NCBI GenBank assembly: GCA_016717345.1
Contig: JADKFR010000001.1
Span: forward strand, 186,001-250,000
Length of the DNA: 64,000 bases
From: Propionibacteriaceae bacterium
Lineage (GTDB): Bacteria; Actinomycetota; Actinomycetes; Propionibacteriales; Propionibacteriaceae
Direction of reading: 5' to 3'
Shown in pieces: positions 1-8,620 of this stretch. Every line of letters starts with the position of its first letter. Position 1 is the first letter of the stretch. The notes beneath the pieces were generated by a model that saw nothing but the letters and a program-made list of their open reading frames with translations, ran no database searches and was not told the DNA's origin. The position numbers were made by a program, and so were the translations under genes.

Positions 1-366
1 GTGGACGCCGACGGGACGGTGTACGCCACCGACCCGGGGAACCACCGAGTCCAGAAGTTCACCCGCACCGGCCGGTTCGTCGGCGCCTGGGGAGCGCTTG
101 GTGACCAGCCCGGGCAGTTCCGGACTCCGCTGGGGGTCGCTGTCGACAGCGACGGCCACGTCTACGTCGTCGACTCACTGAACAATCGGGTGCAGAAGTT
201 CAGCTCCGATGGCGGGTTCCTCACCGAATGGGGCCGCCTCGGGACAGCGCCGGGAGAGTTCCACGACCCGGTCGGGATCGCTGTCGCCGAGAACGGACGG
301 GTCTACGTCACCGACGCGAGCAACCACCGGGTCCAGGCCTTCGCCTCAGCTCCTGCCCCGGGCTGA
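1..366 (+). CDS. NHL-repeat beta-propeller protein, C-terminal end (5' partial)
   Basis: The reading frame is open from the first base, so the gene almost certainly begins upstream of the window. The visible 121 residues hold about three NHL repeats, each with the pattern VYVxDxxNxRVQKF followed by FLTEWG-like and GQFxxPxGVAVDxxGxVY-like strands. NHL repeats form a beta-propeller used for protein or polymer binding; many bacterial members are secreted or anchored. The N-terminal region that would show a signal peptide or a partner domain is missing, so no specific role can be given. The stop at 364-366 is followed about 30 bases later by the convergent phosphatase gene. Confidence 0.75.
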   Translation: MDADGTVYATDPGNHRVQKFTRTGRFVGAWGALGDQPGQFRTPLGVAVDSDGHVYVVDSLNNRVQKFSSDGGFLTEWGRLGTAPGEFHDPVGIAVAENGRVYVTDASNHRVQAFASAPAPG

Positions 367-397
367 CGGGATCGGACGCCGCGGTGTCGCGACCCTC

Positions 398-1246
398 TCA
401 CCCTTGCTGTCCTCCCACGCCGACGAGGCCCAACTGGTGGAAGGCGTTGGCCAGCCCGTGCTCCTCGACGTCGTCGGTGATGAGGGTGGCGATGGCCTTG
501 AGGTCGTCGCTGGCGTTTCCCATGGCGACACCGACCGCGCACGACTGGAACATGGGAACGTCGACGGTTGCGTCGCCGAAAGCGATCGTGTCGCCGCGAT
601 CTGCCTGAAGGTGATTCAGCAGCGCATCGACCGCGTGCGCCTTGGTGATGCCGCAAGGGCCGATGTCTCCGAACAGCGCTTCGGCGCCCCTGCCACCCCA
701 GGTGCCATGCTGCAACCCGGGGAAGGCCTCCTGGGCGGCGCGGTGGTCGTCGTAGGAGGAGAGGAGGTAGCTGACCTTGTTGACGTCGTCACGGTGGAGC
801 TCGCCACCGAACACCATCCCGTGGAAGCCGGCGCTTGCCTTCTCGGGGGCCGGCTTGCCCTTGCGGGCCGAGTAGAGGCCCATCACGGGCGTGGCGGCGT
901 CCTCGAAACCCTCGCTGGCGAAGAGCCCGTTGTTGGTTTCGAGGTAGAACTCCACACCGCGCTGGTGCAGCCAGCTGACCAGGGCACGACACTGCTCGCC
1001 AGTCAGCGTCCGGTGCAGGACGACCTCCCCGGCGTCCTCGACGTAACTGCCGTTGCCACCGACCATGCCGTCGACGCCGATGTCCCACAGCAGGTCGGGC
1101 ATCTCGGCCTTGCTGCGCCCGGTGCACAGGTAGACGCGGTGCCCCGCCGCCCGCGCGGCGCGGATCGCGGCCACGGCGGATTCGGGCAGGCGATTGTTGT
1201 AGTCGACCAGCGTCCCGTCGACGTCGAGGAAGAGAATGCGGGCCAT
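398..1246 (-). CDS. Cof-type HAD-superfamily phosphatase
   Basis: A 282-residue haloacid-dehalogenase-fold hydrolase. Motif I is LFLDVDGTL with the nucleophile Asp8 and Asp10; motif II lies in CTGRS near residue 40; motif IV is GDATVDVPMF near the C-terminus. The cap domain between motifs II and III is of the Cof (C2B) type, so the likely substrates are sugar phosphates or other small phosphate esters in the cytoplasm; the exact one cannot be read from sequence. I chose the ATG at 1246 because AAGGGAG lies just upstream and the DxD motif then falls at residues 8-10. A longer frame exists, but the extra residues show no conservation-like pattern. Confidence 0.9.
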   Translation of the reverse strand: MARILFLDVDGTLVDYNNRLPESAVAAIRAARAAGHRVYLCTGRSKAEMPDLLWDIGVDGMVGGNGSYVEDAGEVVLHRTLTGEQCRALVSWLHQRGVEFYLETNNGLFASEGFEDAATPVMGLYSARKGKPAPEKASAGFHGMVFGGELHRDDVNKVSYLLSSYDDHRAAQEAFPGLQHGTWGGRGAEALFGDIGPCGITKAHAVDALLNHLQADRGDTIAFGDATVDVPMFQSCAVGVAMGNASDDLKAIATLITDDVEEHGLANAFHQLGLVGVGGQQG

Positions 1247-1290
1247 GAGGGCTCCCTTGGGTTTGAAGCAGGAATCGGTCGACCGAGCGA

Positions 1291-1605
1291 TCAACGGTCA
1301 GGGGTGGGGCTGACTCTGGCAGTGAGTGAGCGGGCGAGATAGACCAGCGTAGCGACCACTGACCACTGACCACTGACCACCGACAGCCGCATGGCGGCCC
1401 GGGCAGGATCGTCGGCTGCGGCGGACCGGCCGATCGTGAAGCCCCAGCTGGCGCCCACACCCCAGCTCGCACAGCCGATGAACGCCACCCACGTGGTGCC
1501 GAACACCACCAGCACACCGGCGCCCACCTCGTCATAACCCACGACGCTCCCGAAGAATTGCTCGCGACCTTCCGCGACGAAGGCGTCGAGGTCATCCTGG
1601 TTCAG
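1291..1605 (-). CDS. Possible small membrane protein, start uncertain
   Basis: On the minus strand the frame ending at 1291 has strong third-position GC bias and encodes a run DDLDAFVAEGREQFFG followed by two hydrophobic stretches that could be membrane segments. No ATG or GTG start with a ribosome site is visible; the nearest candidates are a CTG at 1605 and a GTG at 1542, and extending further enters the antisense of the methyltransferase gene. The C-terminal part runs through a 7-bp tandem repeat. It could be a short real gene, a truncated remnant, or an artefact of base composition. I do not recognise a family. Confidence 0.3.
   Translation of the reverse strand: MNQDDLDAFVAEGREQFFGSVVGYDEVGAGVLVVFGTTWVAFIGCASWGVGASWGFTIGRSAAADDPARAAMRLSVVSGQWSVVATLVYLARSLTARVSPTPDR
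1354..1381. repeat. 7-bp tandem repeat (GACCACT, four units)
   Basis: Four consecutive copies of GACCACT, the last with one change (GACCACC). It lies between the phosphatase gene and the methyltransferase gene and overlaps the possible small membrane protein frame. Confidence 0.85.
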
Positions 1606-1625
1606 TGGGCGGGAGGAGGCCTGAG

Positions 1626-2462
1626 GTGGCCGGGATAGGTCTCCGGACGATCGATCCGGTTTCGCAGACTCTGCTGATCCCGTTGTGGGCGCGGGCGGTG
1701 GAGCAGCGCGAGGCGGCTCCACTGGTGGTGGACCCGATTGCGGCGTCGATGGTGGAGCGGATCGACTTCGACTGGCGCAAGGTCCGGCTCTCCCGTGGCG
1801 ACCTGGTCCAGTGCGTGGTGCGGCTGCGCGAATTCGACCGCTTCGTTCGTGACTTCCTCACCCGCCACCCCGACGCGACGGTCGTCCACGTCGGCTGCGG
1901 GCTGGACGCTCGCTTCCAGCGGGTCGACAACGGGTTGGTGCACTGGTTCGACCTCGACCTGCCCGACGTGATCGCGCTGCGCAGGCAACTGCTGCCCGAG
2001 TCCGACCGTGACCGCTACCTTTCGGGGTCGGTGTTCGATCCCGACTGGATGACAGCAGTGGATCGCCCCGAAGGGCAACCGTTGCTGTTCGTGGCCGAGG
2101 CCGTGCTGTGCTACTTCGAGCCGGAACAGGTCAAACGGTTGGTGATCGAACTCAGCCGGCGTTTCCCCGGGGCGGAACTGGTCACCGACATGTTCACCGC
2201 GTTCGCGGTGCGCATCGACAACCTCCACCTGCTCGCCACCCACTCCAAGGCGCGGCTGCGCTGGGCGGTGTCCGATCCTCGGGCACTGGAGGCGTGGGGT
2301 CACGGCATCCGACTGGTGGAGTCCTTCTCCTACTTCGAGGATCCCGAGCCGCGCATGGGCCTGCCGTCCTGGTTCGCTCGGCTACCCCTGCTGAGCCGGT
2401 CCGCCAGCATCCAGCGTTACCAACTCGGCACGACAGCGCTTCGCGACCCCTCGCCACAGTGA
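1626..2462 (+). CDS. Class I SAM-dependent methyltransferase (PPM/LCMT-like family)
   Basis: A 278-residue protein of the leucine-carboxyl-methyltransferase-like, or polyketide O-methyltransferase-like, family. The N-terminal region has the WARAVEQ segment typical of the family, followed by the SAM-binding loop VVHVGCGLDARFQRV and the acidic motif WFDLDLPDVI, and later the VAEAVLCYFEPEQV strand-helix that is strongly conserved in these enzymes. The substrate is unknown; actinobacterial members often act on small-molecule hydroxyl or carboxyl groups. The GTG at 1626 is chosen because a near-perfect GGAGGAGG sits six bases upstream; a GTG at 1605 lies before that site and is unlikely. The gene stands alone, about 150 bases before the next one. 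Confidence 0.85.
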   Translation: MAGIGLRTIDPVSQTLLIPLWARAVEQREAAPLVVDPIAASMVERIDFDWRKVRLSRGDLVQCVVRLREFDRFVRDFLTRHPDATVVHVGCGLDARFQRVDNGLVHWFDLDLPDVIALRRQLLPESDRDRYLSGSVFDPDWMTAVDRPEGQPLLFVAEAVLCYFEPEQVKRLVIELSRRFPGAELVTDMFTAFAVRIDNLHLLATHSKARLRWAVSDPRALEAWGHGIRLVESFSYFEDPEPRMGLPSWFARLPLLSRSASIQRYQLGTTALRDPSPQ

Positions 2463-2616
2463 CCTGAGCATGGAGCTACCTCGGCGTCACCCGGCCCACC
2501 TCGAGAGCCTGAATTGCTCATTGACTGACCCTGTCGTTCACCTCACTCTGGTGGCGGTCGACCGCGAAGCGGAGCCTCCGGCGGCCCGCCACCCGAATGA
2601 ACGTGAGGAGGTTGCG

Positions 2617-3459
2617 ATGACCCTGACGGTCCCGACCCGCGTCGGCCCGCTCACCGTGGACGTGCAAGGGGCCGACGACCAGCCGACGGCCCTGCTCTGG
2701 CACAGCCTGTTCGTCGATTCCCGCACCTGGCTGCGCACCATCCCGGAGCTCGTCCTGGACCGGCGCCTCATCGTGGTGACCGGCCCCGGCCACGGCACCA
2801 GCGGCGACCCTGGACACCGCTACACGATGGAGGACTGCGCGGACGCGGCCTCCGAGGTGCTGGACGCTGTCGGCGTCACCGGGCAGGTCGACTGGGTCGG
2901 GAACGCCTGGGGCGGCCACGTCGGGATCGTGTTCGCCGCCCGCCACCCGACCCGGCTCCGCACGCTCGTCACCGCCGGGACTCCGGTCCACGGTTACACC
3001 ATCCCCAGCCGGCTCCAGACGTTGCTGCTGACGCTCATCTACCGGGCGCTGGGGCCGGTTCCCTTCATCACCGACGCGGTGGTCGAGGCGCTGCTCTCCG
3101 AACGCACCCGCGCCGGCGACGAGGCGGCGGCCGAGATCGTCCGCGATGCCTTCGTGCGGGCGAACCGGCGGGCGATGACGAACGCGGTCATCTCCATCTC
3201 CCTGCGTCGCCAGAACCTGTTGCCAGTCCTGCCGAGGGTGCAGGTACCCACCCTCTTCATGACCGGGACCTCACATCCCGACTGGTCCCCCGGCCAGATG
3301 CTGGCCGCGGTCGCCCACCTGCCACGCGGGGAGGCCCATGTCATCGACGGACCGGCCTACCTCGTGCCCTTGGAGGCCCCGGCTGACTTCACCCGCGACG
3401 TGCGCGCCTTCTGGGCCGCCCACCCTGCTGACGCACGCGATACCACGTCCGACAGGTGA
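2617..3459 (+). CDS. Alpha/beta-hydrolase-fold protein lacking the catalytic Ser and His
   Basis: A 280-residue alpha/beta-hydrolase fold protein. An oxyanion-type strand LLWHSLFVDSRTW and a full-length core are present. At the nucleophile elbow the usual GxSxG reads GNAWGG, with Ala97 where the serine should be. Near the C-terminus the usual GHLVPLEAP segment reads PAYLVPLEAP, with Tyr248 where the catalytic histidine should be. The acid region HPDWSP remains. The codons are clear (GCC and TAC) and the frame is intact, so this looks like a maintained non-catalytic member, perhaps a binding protein. The ATG at 2617 follows GAGGAGG. The MalT-like regulator starts 111 bases downstream on the same strand, so the two may be functionally linked. 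Confidence 0.8.
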   Translation: MTLTVPTRVGPLTVDVQGADDQPTALLWHSLFVDSRTWLRTIPELVLDRRLIVVTGPGHGTSGDPGHRYTMEDCADAASEVLDAVGVTGQVDWVGNAWGGHVGIVFAARHPTRLRTLVTAGTPVHGYTIPSRLQTLLLTLIYRALGPVPFITDAVVEALLSERTRAGDEAAAEIVRDAFVRANRRAMTNAVISISLRRQNLLPVLPRVQVPTLFMTGTSHPDWSPGQMLAAVAHLPRGEAHVIDGPAYLVPLEAPADFTRDVRAFWAAHPADARDTTSDR

Positions 3460-3570
3460 TCACGTCGCGCCCAGGCAGGCCACGTCTGGGGTGATCCGGC
3501 GCCGGCGCAGCTAGCGTGAAAGGGTCGTCCCGAGCGCATTCGGTGACGCGTCGCGGGGAACGGAGGTTTC

Positions 3571-6096
3571 GTGGCACGTGCACTGCTGGCAACGAAGCTG
3601 CACGTCCCGAGGGCTCGTCCGGGACGGGTGGCGCGTCCCCGTCTGCTTGAGCGCTTGGGCTCGGGCGGAGCCGCGAGGTTGACCCTGGTGTCGGCCCCGC
3701 CCGGCTTCGGAAAGACCACTCTGCTCGCCGAGTGGGCGCATTCCGACGCGGTCGTGTCACGGCGCCTGGCCTGGATCTCGCTGGATGCCGGGGACAACGA
3801 TCCCGGCACATTCTGGTCGTACGTGGTGGCGTCGCTGGAGGCCGTCGTGCCCAGCCTGAGCGCGGCCCGGCGAGAGCTTGAGGTGGCCGGTCAGATGCCC
3901 ACGCCACAAGGGATCGTCGCGCTGCTGAACGAGCTGGCCGAGGCGACGGACGAGGTCTGGTTGGTCCTCGACGACTATCACGTGATCGACGACCGCGGCG
4001 TCCAGGACGGTGTCAGGTTCCTGCTCGAGCACCTGCCGCCCCAGGTGCACGTCCTGATCAGCGCCCGCGCCGACCCCGACCTCCCGCTGTCGCGCTGGCG
4101 GGTCCGCGGCGAACTGGTGGAAATCCGGGCCGCGGACCTGCGGTTCACCCGCGAGGAGGCGGGTGACTACCTGCGAGCGGCCACGGGGCTGGAGCTCGAT
4201 GCCGCCGACATCGACGCCCTGGGGGAGCGCACCGAGGGCTGGATCGCCGCACTCCAACTGGCGGCCCTCTCCCTGCGTGGACGGGAGGACGCCAGGAGCT
4301 TCATCAGGCGGTTCGCCGGTGACGACCGCTACATCGTCGACTACCTCATGGACGAGGTGCTGGCGCACCAGCCCGACCACGTCCGCGAGTTCCTGCTCCT
4401 CACCGCGCCACTCGATCGGCTCACCCGTGACCTGTGCGACGAGGTCACGGGGCTCGGTAACGGCGGCTCCCTGCTGCCCTACCTCGAGCGGGCGAACCTG
4501 TTCGTGGTCCCGTTGGACGACCAGCTGACCTGGTTCCGCTACCACCACCTGTTCGCCGACGTCCTCCGGGCGCGGCTGCTCGCCGAGCGGCCCGCGGTGG
4601 TTCCGCTGCTGCACGGCCGCGCCAGCGGCTGGTACGAGGCGAACGGCTTCGTCGACGACGCGATCCGGCACGCGCTGGCCGCCCGGGATCATGACCGCGC
4701 TGCCCGCCTTGTCGAGCTTGCCCTGCCCGAGGCGCGCCGGGATCGCCGGGACACCGCGCTGATCGGCTGGCTCCGGGCGCTACCAGATGAGGTGGTCAGG
4801 CGGAACCCGGTGCTCCTCACGTTCCAGGGCTGGACGTACCTCGCCGCCGGCGACCTCGAGGCCATGGAGTCCCGACTCGACCGTGCGCAGAGCTTGCTGG
4901 CCGGTGTCCCGGCCGGTTCGCCGTCACCATGGGCCGAGACCGACGAACTGCGGACGCTGCCGGCGACCATCGCCATGTACCGGGCCTCCCTGGCCCAGGC
5001 CCGGGGCGACCTGGCCGGGGTCGCGCGACATGCCCGCCGGGTGCTCGAGGTCGCCGGGCCTGACGACCACTTCTGGCGAGGGGCCGCCTCCGGTTTTCTC
5101 GCCCTGGCCGCCTGGTCGCAGGGCAACATCGCCCTCGCGGTGGAGACCTTCACCGCGGCGGTGGCGAGCCTGCACGCGGCGGGGGCATTCGTCGACGAAC
5201 TCAACAGCACCGCGCTGCTGGCGGAGATGTGGACGGTGGCCGGGCGGCCCGGCAAGGCGCGGGAGCTGTGCCGGCGGGCGCTGTCGGCGTCGGAGGCTCT
5301 CGGGCTGGGCGCGGCCCGGGCGACCGCCGACCTGCACGTCGCCCTGGCCGAGCTCGAACTGGACGCGGGCGACCTGGCGGCCGCCGAGCAGCACCTCGCG
5401 GCGGCCGAGCCGCTCGCGGAACGCGAGCCGAACAGTGAGAGCCGCTCTCGGCGGTTCGTGGCGGCCGCCCGCCTCGCCCAGGCCCGCGGCGAGCACGAGC
5501 GCGCGATCGCGTTGCTGGATGAGGCGGACGCCAGCTACCGGCCGGGCTACTACCCGAACCTGCGCCCGATCGCGGCCGTGCGAGCGCGGGTATGGATCGC
5601 CGCCGGCGACCTCGCCAGAGCCGCGGACTGGGCCGCGGTGAGCGGGGTGGCGGCCACGGATGAGACCAGCTACCTCACGGAGTACGACCACCTCACGCTC
5701 GTTCGCCTCCTGCTCGCCGAGCGTCTCGGCCGGCCTGAGGCCCTGGCTGAAGCGGTGCACCTGCTGGACCGCCTGGAGGCGGCAGCTGAGAGCTCGGGCC
5801 GAGCGGGGAGCCTGGTGGAGATCCGCAGGCTACGTGCGCTCGCTCATGACCCGGGCGGCACCGCGGTCGTCCAGGCTGCGCGGCCTACGCTGGGGATTCC
5901 GGCCGAGGCGCTGACCGAGCGGGAGGTCCAGGTACTCAGGCTGCTCGACAGCGAATTGAGCGGCCCCCAGATCGCGCGCCGGCTGTTCGTCTCCCACAAC
6001 ACCCTGCGCACCCACACCAAGCACATCTTCACCAAGCTGGACGTCACCTCCCGTCGGGCGGCGGTCACGCGGGCTCGAGAGCTCGGCCTGCTGTAG
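3571..6096 (+). CDS. MalT-like LuxR-family transcriptional regulator (large ATP-binding regulator)
   Basis: An 841-residue STAND-type activator. The N-terminus (TKLHVPRARPGRVARPRLLERL) is typical of MalT-like proteins, and the Walker A motif SAPPGFGKTT follows at about residues 41-50. The Walker B-like strand VWLVLDDYH, the EGWIAALQLA segment of the winged-helix part of the NTPase module, a TPR-rich sensor region (about 400-750) and a C-terminal LuxR helix-turn-helix (LTEREVQVLRLL to RRAAVTRARELGLL) complete the usual MalT order and length. It should bind an inducer together with ATP, oligomerise and activate a target promoter. The GTG at 3571 has GGAGG just upstream. The preceding gene is a degenerate alpha/beta hydrolase; in Escherichia coli an alpha/beta hydrolase (Aes) restrains MalT, so the pairing is suggestive. 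Confidence 0.92.
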   Translation: MARALLATKLHVPRARPGRVARPRLLERLGSGGAARLTLVSAPPGFGKTTLLAEWAHSDAVVSRRLAWISLDAGDNDPGTFWSYVVASLEAVVPSLSAARRELEVAGQMPTPQGIVALLNELAEATDEVWLVLDDYHVIDDRGVQDGVRFLLEHLPPQVHVLISARADPDLPLSRWRVRGELVEIRAADLRFTREEAGDYLRAATGLELDAADIDALGERTEGWIAALQLAALSLRGREDARSFIRRFAGDDRYIVDYLMDEVLAHQPDHVREFLLLTAPLDRLTRDLCDEVTGLGNGGSLLPYLERANLFVVPLDDQLTWFRYHHLFADVLRARLLAERPAVVPLLHGRASGWYEANGFVDDAIRHALAARDHDRAARLVELALPEARRDRRDTALIGWLRALPDEVVRRNPVLLTFQGWTYLAAGDLEAMESRLDRAQSLLAGVPAGSPSPWAETDELRTLPATIAMYRASLAQARGDLAGVARHARRVLEVAGPDDHFWRGAASGFLALAAWSQGNIALAVETFTAAVASLHAAGAFVDELNSTALLAEMWTVAGRPGKARELCRRALSASEALGLGAARATADLHVALAELELDAGDLAAAEQHLAAAEPLAEREPNSESRSRRFVAAARLAQARGEHERAIALLDEADASYRPGYYPNLRPIAAVRARVWIAAGDLARAADWAAVSGVAATDETSYLTEYDHLTLVRLLLAERLGRPEALAEAVHLLDRLEAAAESSGRAGSLVEIRRLRALAHDPGGTAVVQAARPTLGIPAEALTEREVQVLRLLDSELSGPQIARRLFVSHNTLRTHTKHIFTKLDVTSRRAAVTRARELGLL

Positions 6097-6178
6097 CCGC
6101 GTCCGAGGATCACCTTGTCGGACACCTCGCACGACCGAGGTTGGTGGTCCTGCGACGAAGGGATGCCCGGGAGGAACC

Positions 6179-8023
6179 TCAGGAGATCAGCTGATCCAGG
6201 TAGCACCAGCGCCACGACTCGCCGGGCTCGAACGACCGCATCACCGGATGCCCGGACTTCTCGAAGTGGCGGGTGGCGTGGCGGCCGACCGACGAGTCGC
6301 AACAGCCCACGTTGCCGCAGGTGAGGCACAGCCGCAGATGAACCGGTCGCAGGCCCTCGGCCGCGCAGTCAGGACAGCCCTCCGGCGTGCGCGGCACGAC
6401 GCAGGCGGGTGCGTCCTCGAGGTGGGCACAAGGTTCCGCGGAGCGGGCGAGCGACAGGTGTCCGTCGCTCGCCGCGCCCGCGCGAGCGTCCAGACGTGCC
6501 GCGATGGTCTCCTGCACGTCGAGCTGAGCCAGCACCGACGCCAGCACGGAAGGGTCCGCCTCCCCGGCGTCCCGGATGCGCAGGACAGCCGCCCGCTGGG
6601 CCTGCAGGAGCCGGAGGTACAGGCGCCCACGCGTCGTCGCGGGTGTGTTGACGTCGGCGCGTCCGAGCCGCTCCCACACCGCATTGAGCGCGGTCGTCTG
6701 GCGCTCGCGCAGGTCGACGAGGTGGCTGCGCTCGTCGTCGGACACCGTCGCCTCCACGGTGGCGAACGCTTCGCCGGTCGCCCGCTGCAGGATCATCGCC
6801 TCTTCGATGGCGTCCTCGCGGGGGTCTGGGCCCCGCAGCCCCACCCGACGTGCCACCCACGGCAGCGTAAGCCCCTGCAGGAGCAGGGTGCCGGCGGTCA
6901 CCACCAGAGCGGCGAGCACGAGAACTTCACGGCCCGGAACGGCCTGCGGCAGCGACAGCGCCGCAGCGAGGGTGACCACGCCCCGCATCCCAGCCCAACC
7001 GACCACTACGGCTCCCGCCAGCGAGGGGGCGTCCGTGCGCCGACGGGTGAGGGCGTACGTCGCGAGGACGGCCGCCAGACGCACCAGCACCACGGTGGCG
7101 AGCACGGCGGCGCAGGTCGCGAGGATCAATGGCCAGCCGTGGTCGGACCCGGCGACGTCCGACCAGATCGTACGGGCCTGCAGTCCGATCAGCAGGAACA
7201 CTGAGTTCTCAAGCAGGAACTGGATCGATCGCCAGGTGATCCGGCCGGCGAGCCGGTCCTCGGGGCCCTGCTCGACCTGGCTGCGGTGGCCCAGCACGAG
7301 GCCGGCCACCACCACCGCCAGGACGCCCGACCCTCCGACCTCTTCGGTGGGCACGAAGGCTACGAACGGCAACAAGAAGGTGAGTGACGTCGTGAAGTCG
7401 GTGCTGGGCAGGATCCTGAAGATGAACCCGCCGACGCGCGCCACGAGTGCCCCGATCCCGACCGCGCTGACGACGGCCCAGGCGAAGTCGCCCATCACCG
7501 CCCAGAAGGACAGCGTCGCCGACAAGGCCAGGAGCGCCGACCTCAGACTCACGAGGGCGGTCGCGTCGTTGACGAGCGACTCACCCTCCAGCAGCGACAC
7601 GACGCTGCGGGGCAGGCCCACCCGGCGCGCCACCGCGCTGGCGGCCACGGCGTCCGGCGGGGCGACGATAGCGCCAAGGGCGAGCGCCGCCGGCAATGGG
7701 ACGCCCAGGACGGAGGCCACCACGACCCCGACCGCGACGAGGGTGACAACGACCAGCCCGACCGACAGCCACGCGATCGAGGCGAGGTTGCGACGGAACT
7801 CCACGAGCGAGGTGTTCACCGCCGACGCGTACAGCAGCGGCGGCAACAGCACGACCAGCACGAGCTCTGGTTCAAGTTCCGGGACATGGACGAAGGGCAG
7901 CACCGACCCCAGCACCCCGACCAGCATGAGGAGCAGCGGCGCCGACCACCCCGACCGTTCGGCCGCCCACGTCACGGCGAGCACGGCGAGGGTGAACAGC
8001 GTGACGGTGACGACGAGCTCCAC
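6179..8023 (-). CDS. Na+/H+ antiporter (CPA1/NhaP type) with C-terminal UBP-type zinc finger
   Basis: A 614-residue membrane protein. Residues from about 1 to 400 form roughly twelve hydrophobic segments of the CPA1 sodium/proton exchanger family, including APPDAVAASAVARR, which matches the ion-binding GxxxxPTDPVxxxA region of NhaP proteins. After a cytoplasmic helical region comes a Cys/His-rich module (about 525-610) with CAHLEDAPAC, CPDC, LCLTCGNVGCC, GRHATRHFEKSGHPV and a final WRWCYLDQL, the signature of the UBP zinc finger (zf-UBP). The GTG start at 8023 has no clear Shine-Dalgarno, but TACAAT lies exactly six bases upstream, fitting a leaderless transcript. The gene is divergent from the Mth938-like gene. 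Confidence 0.88.
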   Translation of the reverse strand: MELVVTVTLFTLAVLAVTWAAERSGWSAPLLLMLVGVLGSVLPFVHVPELEPELVLVVLLPPLLYASAVNTSLVEFRRNLASIAWLSVGLVVVTLVAVGVVVASVLGVPLPAALALGAIVAPPDAVAASAVARRVGLPRSVVSLLEGESLVNDATALVSLRSALLALSATLSFWAVMGDFAWAVVSAVGIGALVARVGGFIFRILPSTDFTTSLTFLLPFVAFVPTEEVGGSGVLAVVVAGLVLGHRSQVEQGPEDRLAGRITWRSIQFLLENSVFLLIGLQARTIWSDVAGSDHGWPLILATCAAVLATVVLVRLAAVLATYALTRRRTDAPSLAGAVVVGWAGMRGVVTLAAALSLPQAVPGREVLVLAALVVTAGTLLLQGLTLPWVARRVGLRGPDPREDAIEEAMILQRATGEAFATVEATVSDDERSHLVDLRERQTTALNAVWERLGRADVNTPATTRGRLYLRLLQAQRAAVLRIRDAGEADPSVLASVLAQLDVQETIAARLDARAGAASDGHLSLARSAEPCAHLEDAPACVVPRTPEGCPDCAAEGLRPVHLRLCLTCGNVGCCDSSVGRHATRHFEKSGHPVMRSFEPGESWRWCYLDQLIS

Positions 8024-8029
8024 GCCCGG

Positions 8030-8035
8030 ATTGTA
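8030..8035 (-). promoter_or_regulatory. -10 box for leaderless antiporter transcript
   Basis: On the minus strand TACAAT is followed by six bases and then the GTG start at 8023, so transcription would begin at or next to the start codon. No ribosome binding site is visible, which agrees. Confidence 0.55.
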
Positions 8036-8148
8036 AGCCCGGCGGGCAGCGCTCCCTCGGCCGAACGGGCAGGAGGCCCACTTCCGAAGGCCGAAGCGGC
8101 AAAGCTACTCTGATAGCCATCCGGGTAGTGCTAGGAGGACGAACAACG

Positions 8149-8502
8149 ATGAGAGCACGCCTCCTCGGATTCGGCAGCATCGAGATCGATGGCACGGAAT
8201 ACGCCCACGACGTGCTGATCGACGGTGGCAAGGTCCGAAAGCGGAATAAGGCCTTGTCCAAACCGTTCCGCGGCAGCCTGGGACACACCCCGCTGTCGAT
8301 GGCGGAGGACATCCCCTGGGGCGGCCACCAACTGATCGTCGGTACCGGTGTGGACGGTGCACTGCCCGTCCTTCCAGACGTCCAGAAGGAGGCGGCACGG
8401 CGAGGAATCACCCTTGTTGCCTTACCAACCGACGAAGCCTGCGAACTGGTGGAATCACTCGACCAGCGGGACGTTCGCGCGATCCTGCACATCACCTGCT
8501 GA
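8149..8502 (+). CDS. Mth938-like domain protein (DUF498 family)
   Basis: A 117-residue protein with the Mth938/DUF498 fold pattern: MRARLLGFGSIEIDGTEYAHDVLI at the start, PWGGHQLIVGTGVDGALPV in the middle and GITLVALPTDEACELVE near the end. The family is widespread, structurally characterised and of unknown biochemical function; it is soluble and probably binds a small ligand or partner. The ATG at 8149 is preceded by GGAGG at about ten bases, and an upstream GTG at 8128 lies before that site and is less likely. It is divergent from the antiporter and faces the serine protease gene. Confidence 0.85.
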   Translation: MRARLLGFGSIEIDGTEYAHDVLIDGGKVRKRNKALSKPFRGSLGHTPLSMAEDIPWGGHQLIVGTGVDGALPVLPDVQKEAARRGITLVALPTDEACELVESLDQRDVRAILHITC

Positions 8503-8620
8503 AACCGAGTCGATGAATGCGGCCTTCGTGGTGGCCGCCAAGTCCCCGGGCGCCACCCAGAGAGTCCGACCGTCGCCGCCGACCCCTGCCCACCGTCGCC
8601 GAACCCCTGCCGGACGGGGG

